Assembly: GCF_012849215.1 (NCBI RefSeq)
Contig: NZ_CP051682.1
Coordinates: 3,224,001-3,288,000, forward strand
Source: Mucilaginibacter robiniae
GTDB taxonomy: Bacteria > Bacteroidota > Bacteroidia > Sphingobacteriales > Sphingobacteriaceae
DNA length: 64,000 nt
Direction: 5' to 3'
Position numbers and translations under genes: made by a program. Below are positions 52,229 through 61,407 of the stretch, piece by piece. The notes beneath the pieces are model-generated. The model was not told the DNA's origin and did not search any database. It worked only from the letters and a program-made list of their open reading frames with translations. Position 1 is the stretch's first letter. Each line of letters opens with the position of its first letter.

Positions 52229-54811
52229 ATGCGCTCGTCTTTTAAATTATTGCTTTCAGCTTTTTGGTGGTTGTTAACTATGGTGATAGGGGTAGCCCAA
52301 ACGCATAAGCCGCCCACCTATGTGGATGCGCAAGGCATTTTCCGGTGGACGAAGGATAAATCGCCTGTCTATTTGTTTGGTGTCAACTATACGGCTCCTT
52401 TTGCCTATGGCTATCGGTCGATAAAGGCACTGAATATCAATGTAGAGAAAGAGATAGACCAGGATGTTTATCATTTAGCCCGTATGGGTGTTGATGCCTT
52501 CCGGGTACACGTTTGGGATACAGAAATCAGTGATTCGTTAGGTAATCTGAAAAATAACGAACATTTGCGACTGTTCGATTACTTGCTTTCCAAACTAGAA
52601 GCTCGTGGTATTCGTGCGATTATTACCCCTATTGCCTTTTGGGGGAATGGCTATCCGGAGCAGGATGAACATACCGGCAGCTTTAGTGACAAGTATGGTA
52701 AAAATGGGTCTTTGGTAAACGAGCAAGCTTTCGTGGCGCAAGAACGTTATTTAAAGCAGCTTTTTAGCCACATGAACCCCTATACTCATAAAACCTACAC
52801 GGACGACGATTTTATCATTGCTACCGAAATTAACAATGAGCCGCATCCTAGCGGATCTAAAGAGCGTGCCACGCAGTATATTAATCGTATGATGGCGGCC
52901 ATTAAATCTACTGGCTGGAATAAGCCGGTGTTTTACAACATCAGCGAATCGCCTGCGTATGCTGATGCGGTAGCTAAATCTAACGTTAACGGGTTTAGTT
53001 TCCAATGGTACCCGATTGGCTTGGTGGCCGGGCATGAACAAAAAGGAAACTTCTTGCCCAACGTTGATCGTTATACCATTCCGTATGATACCATACCACA
53101 GTTTAAAAACAAAGCCCGGATGGTGTATGAGTTTGATGCTGCCGATATATTGCAATCATGTATATATCCGGCAGTTGCCCGCAGCTTTAAGGCCGCTGGT
53201 TTCCAGTGGGTAACGCAATTCGCTTACGACCCAATGGCTACGGCTTATGGTAATACCGAGTATCAAACCCATTTTTTAAACCTGGCCTACACGCCAGGTA
53301 AAGCTATTAGTCTGTTGATTGCCAATCGGGTGTTTCATCAACTGCCACGTAATAAAGCTTACGGCAGCTATCCGGCTGATAGTGTTTTTGATGCTTATCA
53401 TGTAAGCTATAGCCAGAACATGAGCGAGATGAATACGGCAAAGGAGTTTTATTATTCAGGTGCTACATCAACGCAGCCAATTGCTGTAAGCAAGCTGGAG
53501 CATGTTGCCGGTATAGGTAGTTCGCCAATAGTTAAATACGCTGGTTATGGCGCTTATTTTATAGATAAGCTGGAAAATGGTGTTTGGCGTTTAGAGGTGA
53601 TGCCCGATGCTATTACCGTGCGTGACCCATTTGAGCGGCCTTCTCCTGACCGGGAGGCAGTTCATATTCAATGGAGTACACAGCCTATGCAACTAACGTT
53701 GTCTGACTTGGGCGCCAACTTTGCAGTAAAAGGCATCAACGCTGAAGATAGCTATCAAACTACAGCACAAGACGGGCATTTTGATATTCAGCCTGGAACC
53801 TACCTGTTGACTAAAAGAGGAAAAAACGCCAATAAGTGGACAAGCGACAAACGTGTAGGCTATATCCGATTAGATGAATTTGTGGCTCCTAAATCCCGGA
53901 GCGCGGACCCTTACGTAACTCATACACCCTTAACGGAAGTAAGCACAGGCAAGGCTATAACTATTAACGCAAAAATTATCAATATTGATTCTGCCGATAA
54001 GGTCACGCTGGTAGTCAATCGTGGTTTCGGTCCGTGGGTTTTTATGTCTATGAATCGGGTTACGCCTTATTATTATAGTGCCGTGATACCCGATAATCAG
54101 GTAACTACAGGAGTGTTAAGTTATCACATTATTATTCAGCGCAGCAGTAACACCTATTGGGCATTTCCAAGTGGTCACCAAGGTAATCCTTACGCCTGGA
54201 ACTATACGAACCAGGATAGCTGGCAAACTTTTGTAGCAGCGCCACACAGCAGTATTACATTATTTAATGCCACAACCGATAAAGATAAAACCAATACTTA
54301 CTATCCTGATTACAGCCGTGAAGGTGGCGTGCAATATGTGAGCGGTACCACCACCGGGCAATTGGCTTTGCAATTATTATCTCCCACAATGCGTAAAAAC
54401 GAGGTAATAGGCTTTCAGTTGTATGTAGGTAATAAACTGAAGGGACGATTAACCGACTTACCTGCATTCGGTAAAATAGTAGTGAGAGCACGTGCGCAAA
54501 GCAGCTTACCGGCTAAGTTGCGGATAGCATTAACCTTAGCTGATGCTTCAACTTATGCCACTTATATAGATTTAAGTGATGATTTCAAATATATTGAAAT
54601 TCCATTAGCAGCTTTTAAACCTGATTCTAGTTTGTTGTTGCCACGGCCATATCCCGGCTTTATGCCACTTTGGTTTAAAGCGAGTCACTTTAGTGGTTTG
54701 AACTTGATAAAGGTCGATAAACTGGAAGTAACCGCAGGTAATGATGTAGCCGCTGGTCACTTTAACCAACCATTAGGTATTCAGGTGGAATCGGTTTTCC
54801 TGAAACAATAA
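52229..54811 (+). CDS. Secreted glycoside hydrolase, GH-A clan (GH5/GH2-like barrel)
   Basis: An 860-residue enzyme from the ATG at 52229, with signal peptide MRSSFKLLLSAFWWLLTMVIGVAQ; the longer frame uses an upstream ATG with poor signal sequence. A TIM barrel (about 45-390) has VDAFRVHVWD, the likely acid/base E204 in EINNEP and likely nucleophile E301 in MVYEFDA. C-terminal beta domains follow, with a carbohydrate-binding-like region near 640-860 (LRIALTLADASTYATYIDLSDDFKYIEIPLAAF). The family is not certain. Its neighbours GH53 and GH2 point to a galactose-rich substrate. Confidence 0.78.
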   Translation: MRSSFKLLLSAFWWLLTMVIGVAQTHKPPTYVDAQGIFRWTKDKSPVYLFGVNYTAPFAYGYRSIKALNINVEKEIDQDVYHLARMGVDAFRVHVWDTEISDSLGNLKNNEHLRLFDYLLSKLEARGIRAIITPIAFWGNGYPEQDEHTGSFSDKYGKNGSLVNEQAFVAQERYLKQLFSHMNPYTHKTYTDDDFIIATEINNEPHPSGSKERATQYINRMMAAIKSTGWNKPVFYNISESPAYADAVAKSNVNGFSFQWYPIGLVAGHEQKGNFLPNVDRYTIPYDTIPQFKNKARMVYEFDAADILQSCIYPAVARSFKAAGFQWVTQFAYDPMATAYGNTEYQTHFLNLAYTPGKAISLLIANRVFHQLPRNKAYGSYPADSVFDAYHVSYSQNMSEMNTAKEFYYSGATSTQPIAVSKLEHVAGIGSSPIVKYAGYGAYFIDKLENGVWRLEVMPDAITVRDPFERPSPDREAVHIQWSTQPMQLTLSDLGANFAVKGINAEDSYQTTAQDGHFDIQPGTYLLTKRGKNANKWTSDKRVGYIRLDEFVAPKSRSADPYVTHTPLTEVSTGKAITINAKIINIDSADKVTLVVNRGFGPWVFMSMNRVTPYYYSAVIPDNQVTTGVLSYHIIIQRSSNTYWAFPSGHQGNPYAWNYTNQDSWQTFVAAPHSSITLFNATTDKDKTNTYYPDYSREGGVQYVSGTTTGQLALQLLSPTMRKNEVIGFQLYVGNKLKGRLTDLPAFGKIVVRARAQSSLPAKLRIALTLADASTYATYIDLSDDFKYIEIPLAAFKPDSSLLLPRPYPGFMPLWFKASHFSGLNLIKVDKLEVTAGNDVAAGHFNQPLGIQVESVFLKQ

Positions 54812-54872
54812 ATGCTTAATCCAATTAAGCTTACAATAAACCTGAAAGTTTAGCGCTTGGTTTAAAATAGAT

Positions 54873-56270
54873 ATGAGAAGAGCATTTTTTACTCTGTTGA
54901 TCGCCATTGGTTGTCAACTCGGTACCGCGTTAGCGCAAATAGCTGATAGTGACAAAAGTCAACCGTCAGAAATTGTGGTAACACCTTACAAAACTACCAT
55001 GATAGCTGATGGTCGGGATGTTGCCCAAATCAAAATAACCGTAATTGATAAACAGGGGCAAGAGGTTACCCAAAGCAATAAGGTGGTACATTTTGTTATT
55101 ACAGGAGATGCAAAAGTAATTGGTACTCGCCACGGTAATGAAGCTCCACAAGTTGCTGCAAATATTACCGAGGTTGGTTTACAAAACGGGGAAGTATGGT
55201 TAACCTTGCAAGCCGGCAAAAATAGGAATATTGTAAAGTTTGAGGCTAAAAGCAATGGACTAATTACGGGTTCTACCGAAATTCATACCATTCAGCCTGG
55301 AACGCCGCACCCGGTTACTACGGCTGCACCTATAGCCGGAACTGCTAAAATAACCAACAAAATTTTAGGGGCTGATATTTCCTTTCTGCCACAATTGGAA
55401 AGCCGGGGCATGAAGTTTTATGATACTAACGGACAACAATCCGATGTGTTGAGCATACTCAAAAGCAAAGGCTTTAACTATATCCGTTTACGTATTTTTG
55501 ATCATCCAGATGCTGTTAAGGGCTATTCGTCCGGAAAAGGCTTTTGCGATTTGCCGCATACGCTGGCTATGGCCAAACGCATAAAAGCGGCCGGTTTGCA
55601 CTTCCTGCTTGATTTCCATTATTCCGACACCTGGGCCGATCCACAACGGCAGGATAAGCCTGCAGCCTGGGCACAGTTAAACTTTGCTACTTTGCAGGAT
55701 TCGGTACAAACTTATACCCGCCACGTTATGCAGGCATTAAAAAATCAGGGTACCGAGCCAGATATGGTACAGGTTGGTAATGAGATTAACCACGGTATGC
55801 TTTGGCCGGATGGTGCAGTTAACAATTTGGATAGTTTATCAAAATTGGTTTATGCCGGTATAAAGGGTGTAAAGGCGGTAAGTCCGTCGGCTATAATTAT
55901 GTTGCACGTAGCCTTAGGTGGGCAGGATGAAGAATCCCGATTTTTTGTAGATAACATGTTAAAACGGCGAGTGCCGTTTGATGTCATCGGGCTATCTTAT
56001 TACCCCAAATGGCATGGTACGCCCGATGATTTAAGCCATACCATGACCGATTTAACCCAATGTTACAACAAATATGTAATGGTTGCTGAATATTCGCAAC
56101 GCAAACAGGAGGTAAATGATATAGCCTTCACAGCACCTGGTAACAAAGCATTAGGCACATTCATCTGGGAACCCCTGAATACCTGGGAAGCCTTTTTTGA
56201 TAAAGACGGTAAAGCCAATGCCTACCTAAATGTTTATCCGGCAATTGCCCGCAAATACCATGTGCAGTAA
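54873..56270 (+). CDS. GH53 endo-beta-1,4-galactanase with N-terminal Ig-like domain
   Basis: A 465-residue secreted protein (signal peptide MRRAFFTLLIAIGCQLGTALAQ). Residues 30-140 are a Big1/invasin-like beta domain (IVVTPYKTTMIADGRDVAQIKITVIDKQGQEV). Residues 163-465 are a GH53 barrel (KILGADISFLPQLESRG, FNYIRLRIFDHP, HFLLDFHYSDTWADPQRQ) with acid/base E304 in VGNEI and nucleophile E406 in VAEYS. GH53 enzymes cut the beta-1,4-galactan side chains of pectin and type I arabinogalactan. It lies 61 bases after the GH-A gene and 23 before the GH2 gene, so it is in the same operon. Confidence 0.92.
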   Translation: MRRAFFTLLIAIGCQLGTALAQIADSDKSQPSEIVVTPYKTTMIADGRDVAQIKITVIDKQGQEVTQSNKVVHFVITGDAKVIGTRHGNEAPQVAANITEVGLQNGEVWLTLQAGKNRNIVKFEAKSNGLITGSTEIHTIQPGTPHPVTTAAPIAGTAKITNKILGADISFLPQLESRGMKFYDTNGQQSDVLSILKSKGFNYIRLRIFDHPDAVKGYSSGKGFCDLPHTLAMAKRIKAAGLHFLLDFHYSDTWADPQRQDKPAAWAQLNFATLQDSVQTYTRHVMQALKNQGTEPDMVQVGNEINHGMLWPDGAVNNLDSLSKLVYAGIKGVKAVSPSAIIMLHVALGGQDEESRFFVDNMLKRRVPFDVIGLSYYPKWHGTPDDLSHTMTDLTQCYNKYVMVAEYSQRKQEVNDIAFTAPGNKALGTFIWEPLNTWEAFFDKDGKANAYLNVYPAIARKYHVQ

Positions 56271-56293
56271 ATCTGTTTTATCTTAAATATTGA

Positions 56294-58666
56294 ATGAAGA
56301 ATTATATAGCTTGCTTTTTAGGAATTTTAGGTACCGCTTTCAGTGCTCGGGCGCAATATACGCCGCCATCGGTTACCAACTTTAACCAGAATTGGCAGTT
56401 TGTTAAAGATCTCGATACCAGTCAGGCTGCGCAAAGATTAAGCACAGCTACATCGATAAAAATAAGCTGGCAAAATGTTGCGTTACCTCATACGCCCCAG
56501 TTGGAACCCATACAAAAAGTGAAAGAACAATGGCAGGGCACCTGCTATTACCGTAAAACCTTTACGGTGCCCACTGCTAACAAAGGCAGGCGTATGGTCA
56601 TACAATTTGACGCTGCCATGCATGAAGCTGATGTTTACCTAAATGGCAAGCACCTGTTTAAGCATTTGGGCGGCTATCTGCCGTTTGTGGTAGATGTTTC
56701 TGATGCCGTAAAGTTCAATCAGCCCAACTATTTGCTGGTAAAATTGAACAATCAGGATAATGCAGACATCCCACCGGGTAAGCCCATTAAAGATTTAGAT
56801 TTTAACTACTATGGTGGTTTGTACCGCAATGCTTGGTTAATTACCCGCAATAAGTTATACATCAGCGATGCCGTACAAGAAAACAGGGAGGCCGGCGGTG
56901 GTATCCTGATACATGATGACAATGTGAGTAAAGAAAGCGCCAGCTTGGGTGTTAAAGTAGAAGTCAGAAACCAATATGCTACCGCACAACAAGCCAGCAT
57001 CGTGTTAATTTTGAAAGATGTAGCCGGGCAAACCGTAGCCACCGCAAGTACCGGGCAACAAACTATAGGGCAGGGGCATATGGGTACTTTTAGTCAAAGC
57101 TTAAAGGTGCAGGCGCCAAAGCTTTGGTCGGTTACTAAACCTTACCTGTACCGGCTTACTGTGCAGGTACTGCAAGGCGGCAAAGTAACCGATGTGCAAA
57201 CGGTTAAAACCGGTATCCGCAGCATTAAATTTGTACCGGGCGGCTTTTACCTGAACAATGAAAAAGTAACTATTTCGGGCACTAACCGGCATCAGGAATA
57301 TCCTTATATTGGTTACGCTCTGTCAGATAACGCGCAGTATCGCGATGCCTGGAAAATTAAAAATGCAGGTTTTAACTTTGTCAGATGCTCACATTATCCA
57401 CCTTCGCCTGCGTTTTTAGATGCTTGTGATGAGTTAGGTATCCTGGTGATGGATGCTATTCCGGGCTGGCAGTTTTTTGGCGGACCAGCATTCCAGGTGA
57501 ACAGCTTGCAGAACATTCAGGATATGATACATCGTGATCGCAATCATCCTTCCATCGTTTTGTGGGAATCTTCACTGAATGAAACCGGAATGAGCAAAGA
57601 GTATATGGACAAGGCGCATAAACTAACTCATCAGGAACTGCCATTTGCCGATACTTACAGTTCAGGATGGATAGATTATGCTTATGATGTAGTGAACCCC
57701 GCCCGCCAGCATGCCAAAGCGCCTGATTACTGGAAGAAATATGATCACCCTAAACCTTTGCTGATTGCTGAATATGGCGATTGGGAGTACTACGCCCAAA
57801 ATGCCGGATTTAACCAAAAAGCTTATGAAGGCTTGCAAAAAGAAGAGCGCAATTCCCGGCAGTTACGCACTGATGGGCAGCAAAGGTTGTTACAGCAGGC
57901 ACTTAACTTTCAGGAAGCGCATAATGATGATTTGTATGGCCCGGCTGTAGGGGATGCCAATTGGCTGATGTTTGATTACAAACGTGGCTATGCGCCTGAT
58001 ATTGAATCATCAGGGATTATGGATATTTACCGCCTGCCTAAATTTAGCTTTTACTTTTACCAAAGCCAATATGGACCGGTGCCTGATGCCAATGGTATGG
58101 GCAAGCCTATGCTATTTATTGCCAATTACTGGAATGATAGCAAGCAGAAAACCGTGAAAATATACAGCAATTGCCAGCAAGTAGAATTGTTGGTGAATGG
58201 CCATTCAGTGGGTAAGCAAAAGCCAGATCAGGATGCTATGGCGAACAACCTGATTCATCCGCCATTTACATTTAACCTGAACAGTTATGAGGCTGGTGAG
58301 CTAAAAGCAGTTGGTTACATTAACGGTAAAGTAGCAATTACTGAATCGCGTAAAACGCCGGGTAAGCCTTACAAAATTGTGGTAGAAGCCGACCGTAGCG
58401 GTAAAGACTGGAAGGCAAACACCAACGATGCCTTGTTTTTTTATGCTTATGTAACCGACAAACAAGGAACGCCTATCCCCAATGCCAATAACCTGATTGA
58501 ATTTACCGTAAGTAACGGTGCGCAGTTGGTAGGTAACTCATCCGTAACTGCCGAAGCTGGTATTGCTACAGCATTGATAAAAGCCGGCAGTAAACCTACT
58601 ACGGTTAAAATAATGGCAGCAGCACAAGGCTTAAAACCAGCTACGCTGAACTATGCTATTAAATAA
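56294..58666 (+). CDS. GH2 glycoside hydrolase, probable beta-galactosidase
   Basis: A 790-residue secreted enzyme (signal peptide MKNYIACFLGILGTAFSARA). It has an N-terminal jelly-roll sugar-binding domain (WQGTCYYRKTFTVP, EADVYLNGKHLFKHLGGYLPF), an Ig-like domain (about 205-310), and a TIM barrel with NRHQEYPYIGYALSD, acid/base E430 in WESSLNETG and nucleophile E493 in LIAEYGDW. C-terminal DUF4982-like and Big1-like domains (about 600-790) follow. It is expected to release galactose from the oligosaccharides made by the GH53 neighbour. Other beta-glycosides are possible for GH2. Confidence 0.88.
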   Translation: MKNYIACFLGILGTAFSARAQYTPPSVTNFNQNWQFVKDLDTSQAAQRLSTATSIKISWQNVALPHTPQLEPIQKVKEQWQGTCYYRKTFTVPTANKGRRMVIQFDAAMHEADVYLNGKHLFKHLGGYLPFVVDVSDAVKFNQPNYLLVKLNNQDNADIPPGKPIKDLDFNYYGGLYRNAWLITRNKLYISDAVQENREAGGGILIHDDNVSKESASLGVKVEVRNQYATAQQASIVLILKDVAGQTVATASTGQQTIGQGHMGTFSQSLKVQAPKLWSVTKPYLYRLTVQVLQGGKVTDVQTVKTGIRSIKFVPGGFYLNNEKVTISGTNRHQEYPYIGYALSDNAQYRDAWKIKNAGFNFVRCSHYPPSPAFLDACDELGILVMDAIPGWQFFGGPAFQVNSLQNIQDMIHRDRNHPSIVLWESSLNETGMSKEYMDKAHKLTHQELPFADTYSSGWIDYAYDVVNPARQHAKAPDYWKKYDHPKPLLIAEYGDWEYYAQNAGFNQKAYEGLQKEERNSRQLRTDGQQRLLQQALNFQEAHNDDLYGPAVGDANWLMFDYKRGYAPDIESSGIMDIYRLPKFSFYFYQSQYGPVPDANGMGKPMLFIANYWNDSKQKTVKIYSNCQQVELLVNGHSVGKQKPDQDAMANNLIHPPFTFNLNSYEAGELKAVGYINGKVAITESRKTPGKPYKIVVEADRSGKDWKANTNDALFFYAYVTDKQGTPIPNANNLIEFTVSNGAQLVGNSSVTAEAGIATALIKAGSKPTTVKIMAAAQGLKPATLNYAIK

Positions 58667-58690
58667 ATAACAAACCAACTAAAGGTTAAT

Positions 58691-58732
58691 CAATAAAAAA
58701 GCCTATCCGTTTTGCGGATAGGCTTTTTTTAT
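58691..58732. terminator. Bidirectional terminator between the GH operon and the alcohol dehydrogenase
   Basis: GCCTATCCG (58701-58709) pairs with CGGATAGGC (58715-58723), flanked by AAAAAA on the left and TTTTTTT on the right. It serves the convergent transcripts on both strands. Confidence 0.9.
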
Positions 58733-58754
58733 TGACAGACATAATTGATACTGC

Positions 58755-59798
58755 TTACAGTGTAGCCATATCAATTACGAAGCGATAATGTACATCACCA
58801 GCCAATGTACGCTCGTAAGCTTCATTGATCTGGTTAATGTTAATTACTTCTACATCCGAGGTAATACCATGCTCGGCACAGTAGTCTAGCATTTCTTGAG
58901 TTTCTTTAATACCGCCTACTAATGAACCTACCAAACTACGGCGACCTAAAATTAGCGGGAATGCACCTACTGGTGTACCTGCTGGCGGAGCGCCTAATAG
59001 TACCATGACACCATCAGTTTTCAGCAAGTTTAAATATTCATTATAGTCATGCTGAGCAGATACCGTATCAATAATCACGTTGAAACTGTTGGCCAGTTGG
59101 CTCATGGTATCTTTATCTGTAGTAAGTTTAAAGTAATGTGCGCCCAGTTCGGCAGCATCTTTTGCTTTGCTAGGTGAACGGCTCAACATAGTTACTTCGG
59201 CACCCATAGAAGCAGCTAGCTTTACAGCCATGTGGCCCAAACCGCCCAAACCTACTACCGCAACCTTATCACCAGCTTTAACGTTCCAGTGGCGTAAAGG
59301 TGAGTAGGTGGTAATACCAGCACACAGCAAAGGCGCTACTTTTTCTAGTGGCAATTTGTCTGATACCGATAATACGAAGTGTTGTGTTACCACGATATGG
59401 CTGGAATAACCGCCATAAGTAATGGTTTGCTTATCCTGGCTTGGAGAATTGTAGGTTTGTGTATGGCCATTTTCGCAATATTGTTCCAAATCGGCTTCAC
59501 AGTTGGAGCAATGCATGCAGGAATCAACAAAGCAGCCTACACCTACGGTATCGCCTTCTTTAAAGCGGGTTACATTTTCGCCTACGCGCGTTACTTTACC
59601 CACAATTTCGTGGCCTGGAATAGCTGGGTAAACCGTACCGCCCCATTCATTACGGGCAGTGTGAATATCGGAGTGGCAAACACCACAATACAAAATTTTG
59701 ATCTCTACATCATCCGGTCCAGGTTCGCGCCGGTCAATGCTGAAAGGGGCCAATGGTTGTTCTGCACTTTGTGCAGCATAGGCTTTTACTGATGTCAT
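58755..59798 (-). CDS. Zinc-dependent NAD(P) alcohol dehydrogenase (CAD/YahK-like)
   Basis: A 347-residue medium-chain dehydrogenase. Catalytic zinc ligands are in CGVCHSDIH and GHEIVG (H63, E64) and a later Cys in LLCAGITTYSP. The structural zinc site is the four Cys of CMHCSNCEADLEQYC (94-108). The Rossmann loop GLGGLGHMAVKLA and the following SRSPSK suggest NADP preference. Family members reduce aldehydes broadly. It is a single gene convergent with the glycosidase operon. Confidence 0.92.
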   Translation of the reverse strand: MTSVKAYAAQSAEQPLAPFSIDRREPGPDDVEIKILYCGVCHSDIHTARNEWGGTVYPAIPGHEIVGKVTRVGENVTRFKEGDTVGVGCFVDSCMHCSNCEADLEQYCENGHTQTYNSPSQDKQTITYGGYSSHIVVTQHFVLSVSDKLPLEKVAPLLCAGITTYSPLRHWNVKAGDKVAVVGLGGLGHMAVKLAASMGAEVTMLSRSPSKAKDAAELGAHYFKLTTDKDTMSQLANSFNVIIDTVSAQHDYNEYLNLLKTDGVMVLLGAPPAGTPVGAFPLILGRRSLVGSLVGGIKETQEMLDYCAEHGITSDVEVININQINEAYERTLAGDVHYRFVIDMATL

Positions 59799-60059
59799 GT
59801 ACGTTATATTTTATTGTTTAAACAGGCTTGCTGTTTGTTTATGCGGTGCAAATATCAATAGTAGGATTGGCAAGATTGCCATTGAAAAGTCTAATGTTTA
59901 TTGCAGAACAGAAAAAAAACAAAGACTCTATAGTTTTAATGAATAATTATAATAATTATCTATATAGTACTTTAATGTTGCTTATTTGATATAGAATTAT
60001 GCTGCTATACATAATGCTCACGAACGTTTACATATTTACAAAATAGTTACTTAGTAAAT

Positions 60060-61397
60060 TTACTCTAACTCACCTATAGCCTTTTTGAATAAGGTAGTGT
60101 ATAAATTATAATCTACCCGGGCTGTAATGGCTTGAGTATAACTTTGCTGCCATAGGGTTTGTGCCTGTAACCAATCGGTAGTGGTGATAGTGCCAGCCTT
60201 GAGGCGGTCGGTAGCCAAACGGAGGTTTTCGGTAGCTTGCTGTACGGATAAATTGGATAACGAAACATTTCTCTCGGCTTCCGTTACGTTATTGTAGTTA
60301 CGACGGATATCTAAAGCGATTTTTTCACGCCCATCATTCAACTGGTAGCGTTTGGCATGAGTTCTGATTTCCTGCTGCCGTACAGCCTTGCGGTAATTAC
60401 CCCAGTGAAATACGGGCACCCGTACGCTTAGCATAGCCAGCCAACTGGTTGAGTTGGAACCTACACTGATTGGTGCCGCACCATCGCCCAGAAATGAACC
60501 TAACAGGTTTACAGCGCCTGGCGTACTGGAGTTGGCATAAACGCCGTAACCTACAGCCGCAATTTGCGGCAGCATGTTCGCTACAGCTAACCGGGTTTGC
60601 AGTTCGCCAAACTCTACCGATTTGTTCAGCAATTGTACCTCAGGTCTTTTATCAATATTCACATCATAAGTTGAATCGGGCGGTAAGGCTACCGGGGTAA
60701 AAGGAACGGTATCTAATACATCAAATTGCTCTTTCAGTCCTAGGCCGGTTACCTGTAATAAATTCAGCTTGGCCAGCTTTAACCCATTTTCAGCCTTGAA
60801 AAGCTGAAGTTCATTTTGGTTGTATTGAACTTGTACCTGTAATACATCGTTTTTGTACTTTAAACCAGCTTGGTAGGCGTTGTTTACATCGGTTAAAGCA
60901 TTAGTTAGATACTGGCGAGATTTCTTTAAAGTGGTAATCTGTTCCTTTAATGATACAATCTGCCAGTAAGCACTGTCTGTTTTTACAATGACATCCGCGC
61001 GGCTTTTTACTTGCTGTAATTGTTGTACATCTACATTGACCTGTGCCGCTTTTACACCATTGCGTACTTTGCCGCCATTATAAATTAGTTCGGTTACTGT
61101 ACCACTGGTGGATACTGTACGTTCGGGCAAATACTTGCTTAATGGTCTGCCCAGATACAATGCTGTTGCCGATGCATCTACAGAAGGTAAGGCATTCGTT
61201 TTAACCCGTTCAACACCGAGTTTGGCAACTGATATCGAATCATTCTGAATACGGATTTGATTGTTTTGTTGCAAGGCCATTTGCCGGCTTTGCTCCAAGG
61301 TAAGTAGTTTTTGGGCGAAGGTAGCTTGGGCAGTTAGCATCAGTGCTAAACCTAGGCAACAAGACGCGAAAATTTTATATAATGATGGTGCAAGCAT
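60060..61397 (-). CDS. TolC-like outer-membrane efflux protein
   Basis: A 445-residue protein from the ATG at 61397. This start gives a signal peptide (MLAPSLYKIFASCCLGLALMLTAQATFAQ) and avoids overlap with the permease gene; the open frame extends to 61520. Two outer-membrane efflux repeats follow, from LTLEQSRQMALQQNNQIRIQND onward, with long coiled-coil helices (YNQNELQLFKAENGLKLAKLNLLQVTGL and VTEAERNVSLSNLSVQQATENLRLATDRLKAGTITTTDWLQAQ). It should form the outer-membrane exit channel for the RND permease encoded 10 bases upstream. Confidence 0.9.
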   Translation of the reverse strand: MLAPSLYKIFASCCLGLALMLTAQATFAQKLLTLEQSRQMALQQNNQIRIQNDSISVAKLGVERVKTNALPSVDASATALYLGRPLSKYLPERTVSTSGTVTELIYNGGKVRNGVKAAQVNVDVQQLQQVKSRADVIVKTDSAYWQIVSLKEQITTLKKSRQYLTNALTDVNNAYQAGLKYKNDVLQVQVQYNQNELQLFKAENGLKLAKLNLLQVTGLGLKEQFDVLDTVPFTPVALPPDSTYDVNIDKRPEVQLLNKSVEFGELQTRLAVANMLPQIAAVGYGVYANSSTPGAVNLLGSFLGDGAAPISVGSNSTSWLAMLSVRVPVFHWGNYRKAVRQQEIRTHAKRYQLNDGREKIALDIRRNYNNVTEAERNVSLSNLSVQQATENLRLATDRLKAGTITTTDWLQAQTLWQQSYTQAITARVDYNLYTTLFKKAIGELE

Positions 61398-61407
61398 AAA
61401 TATAATA

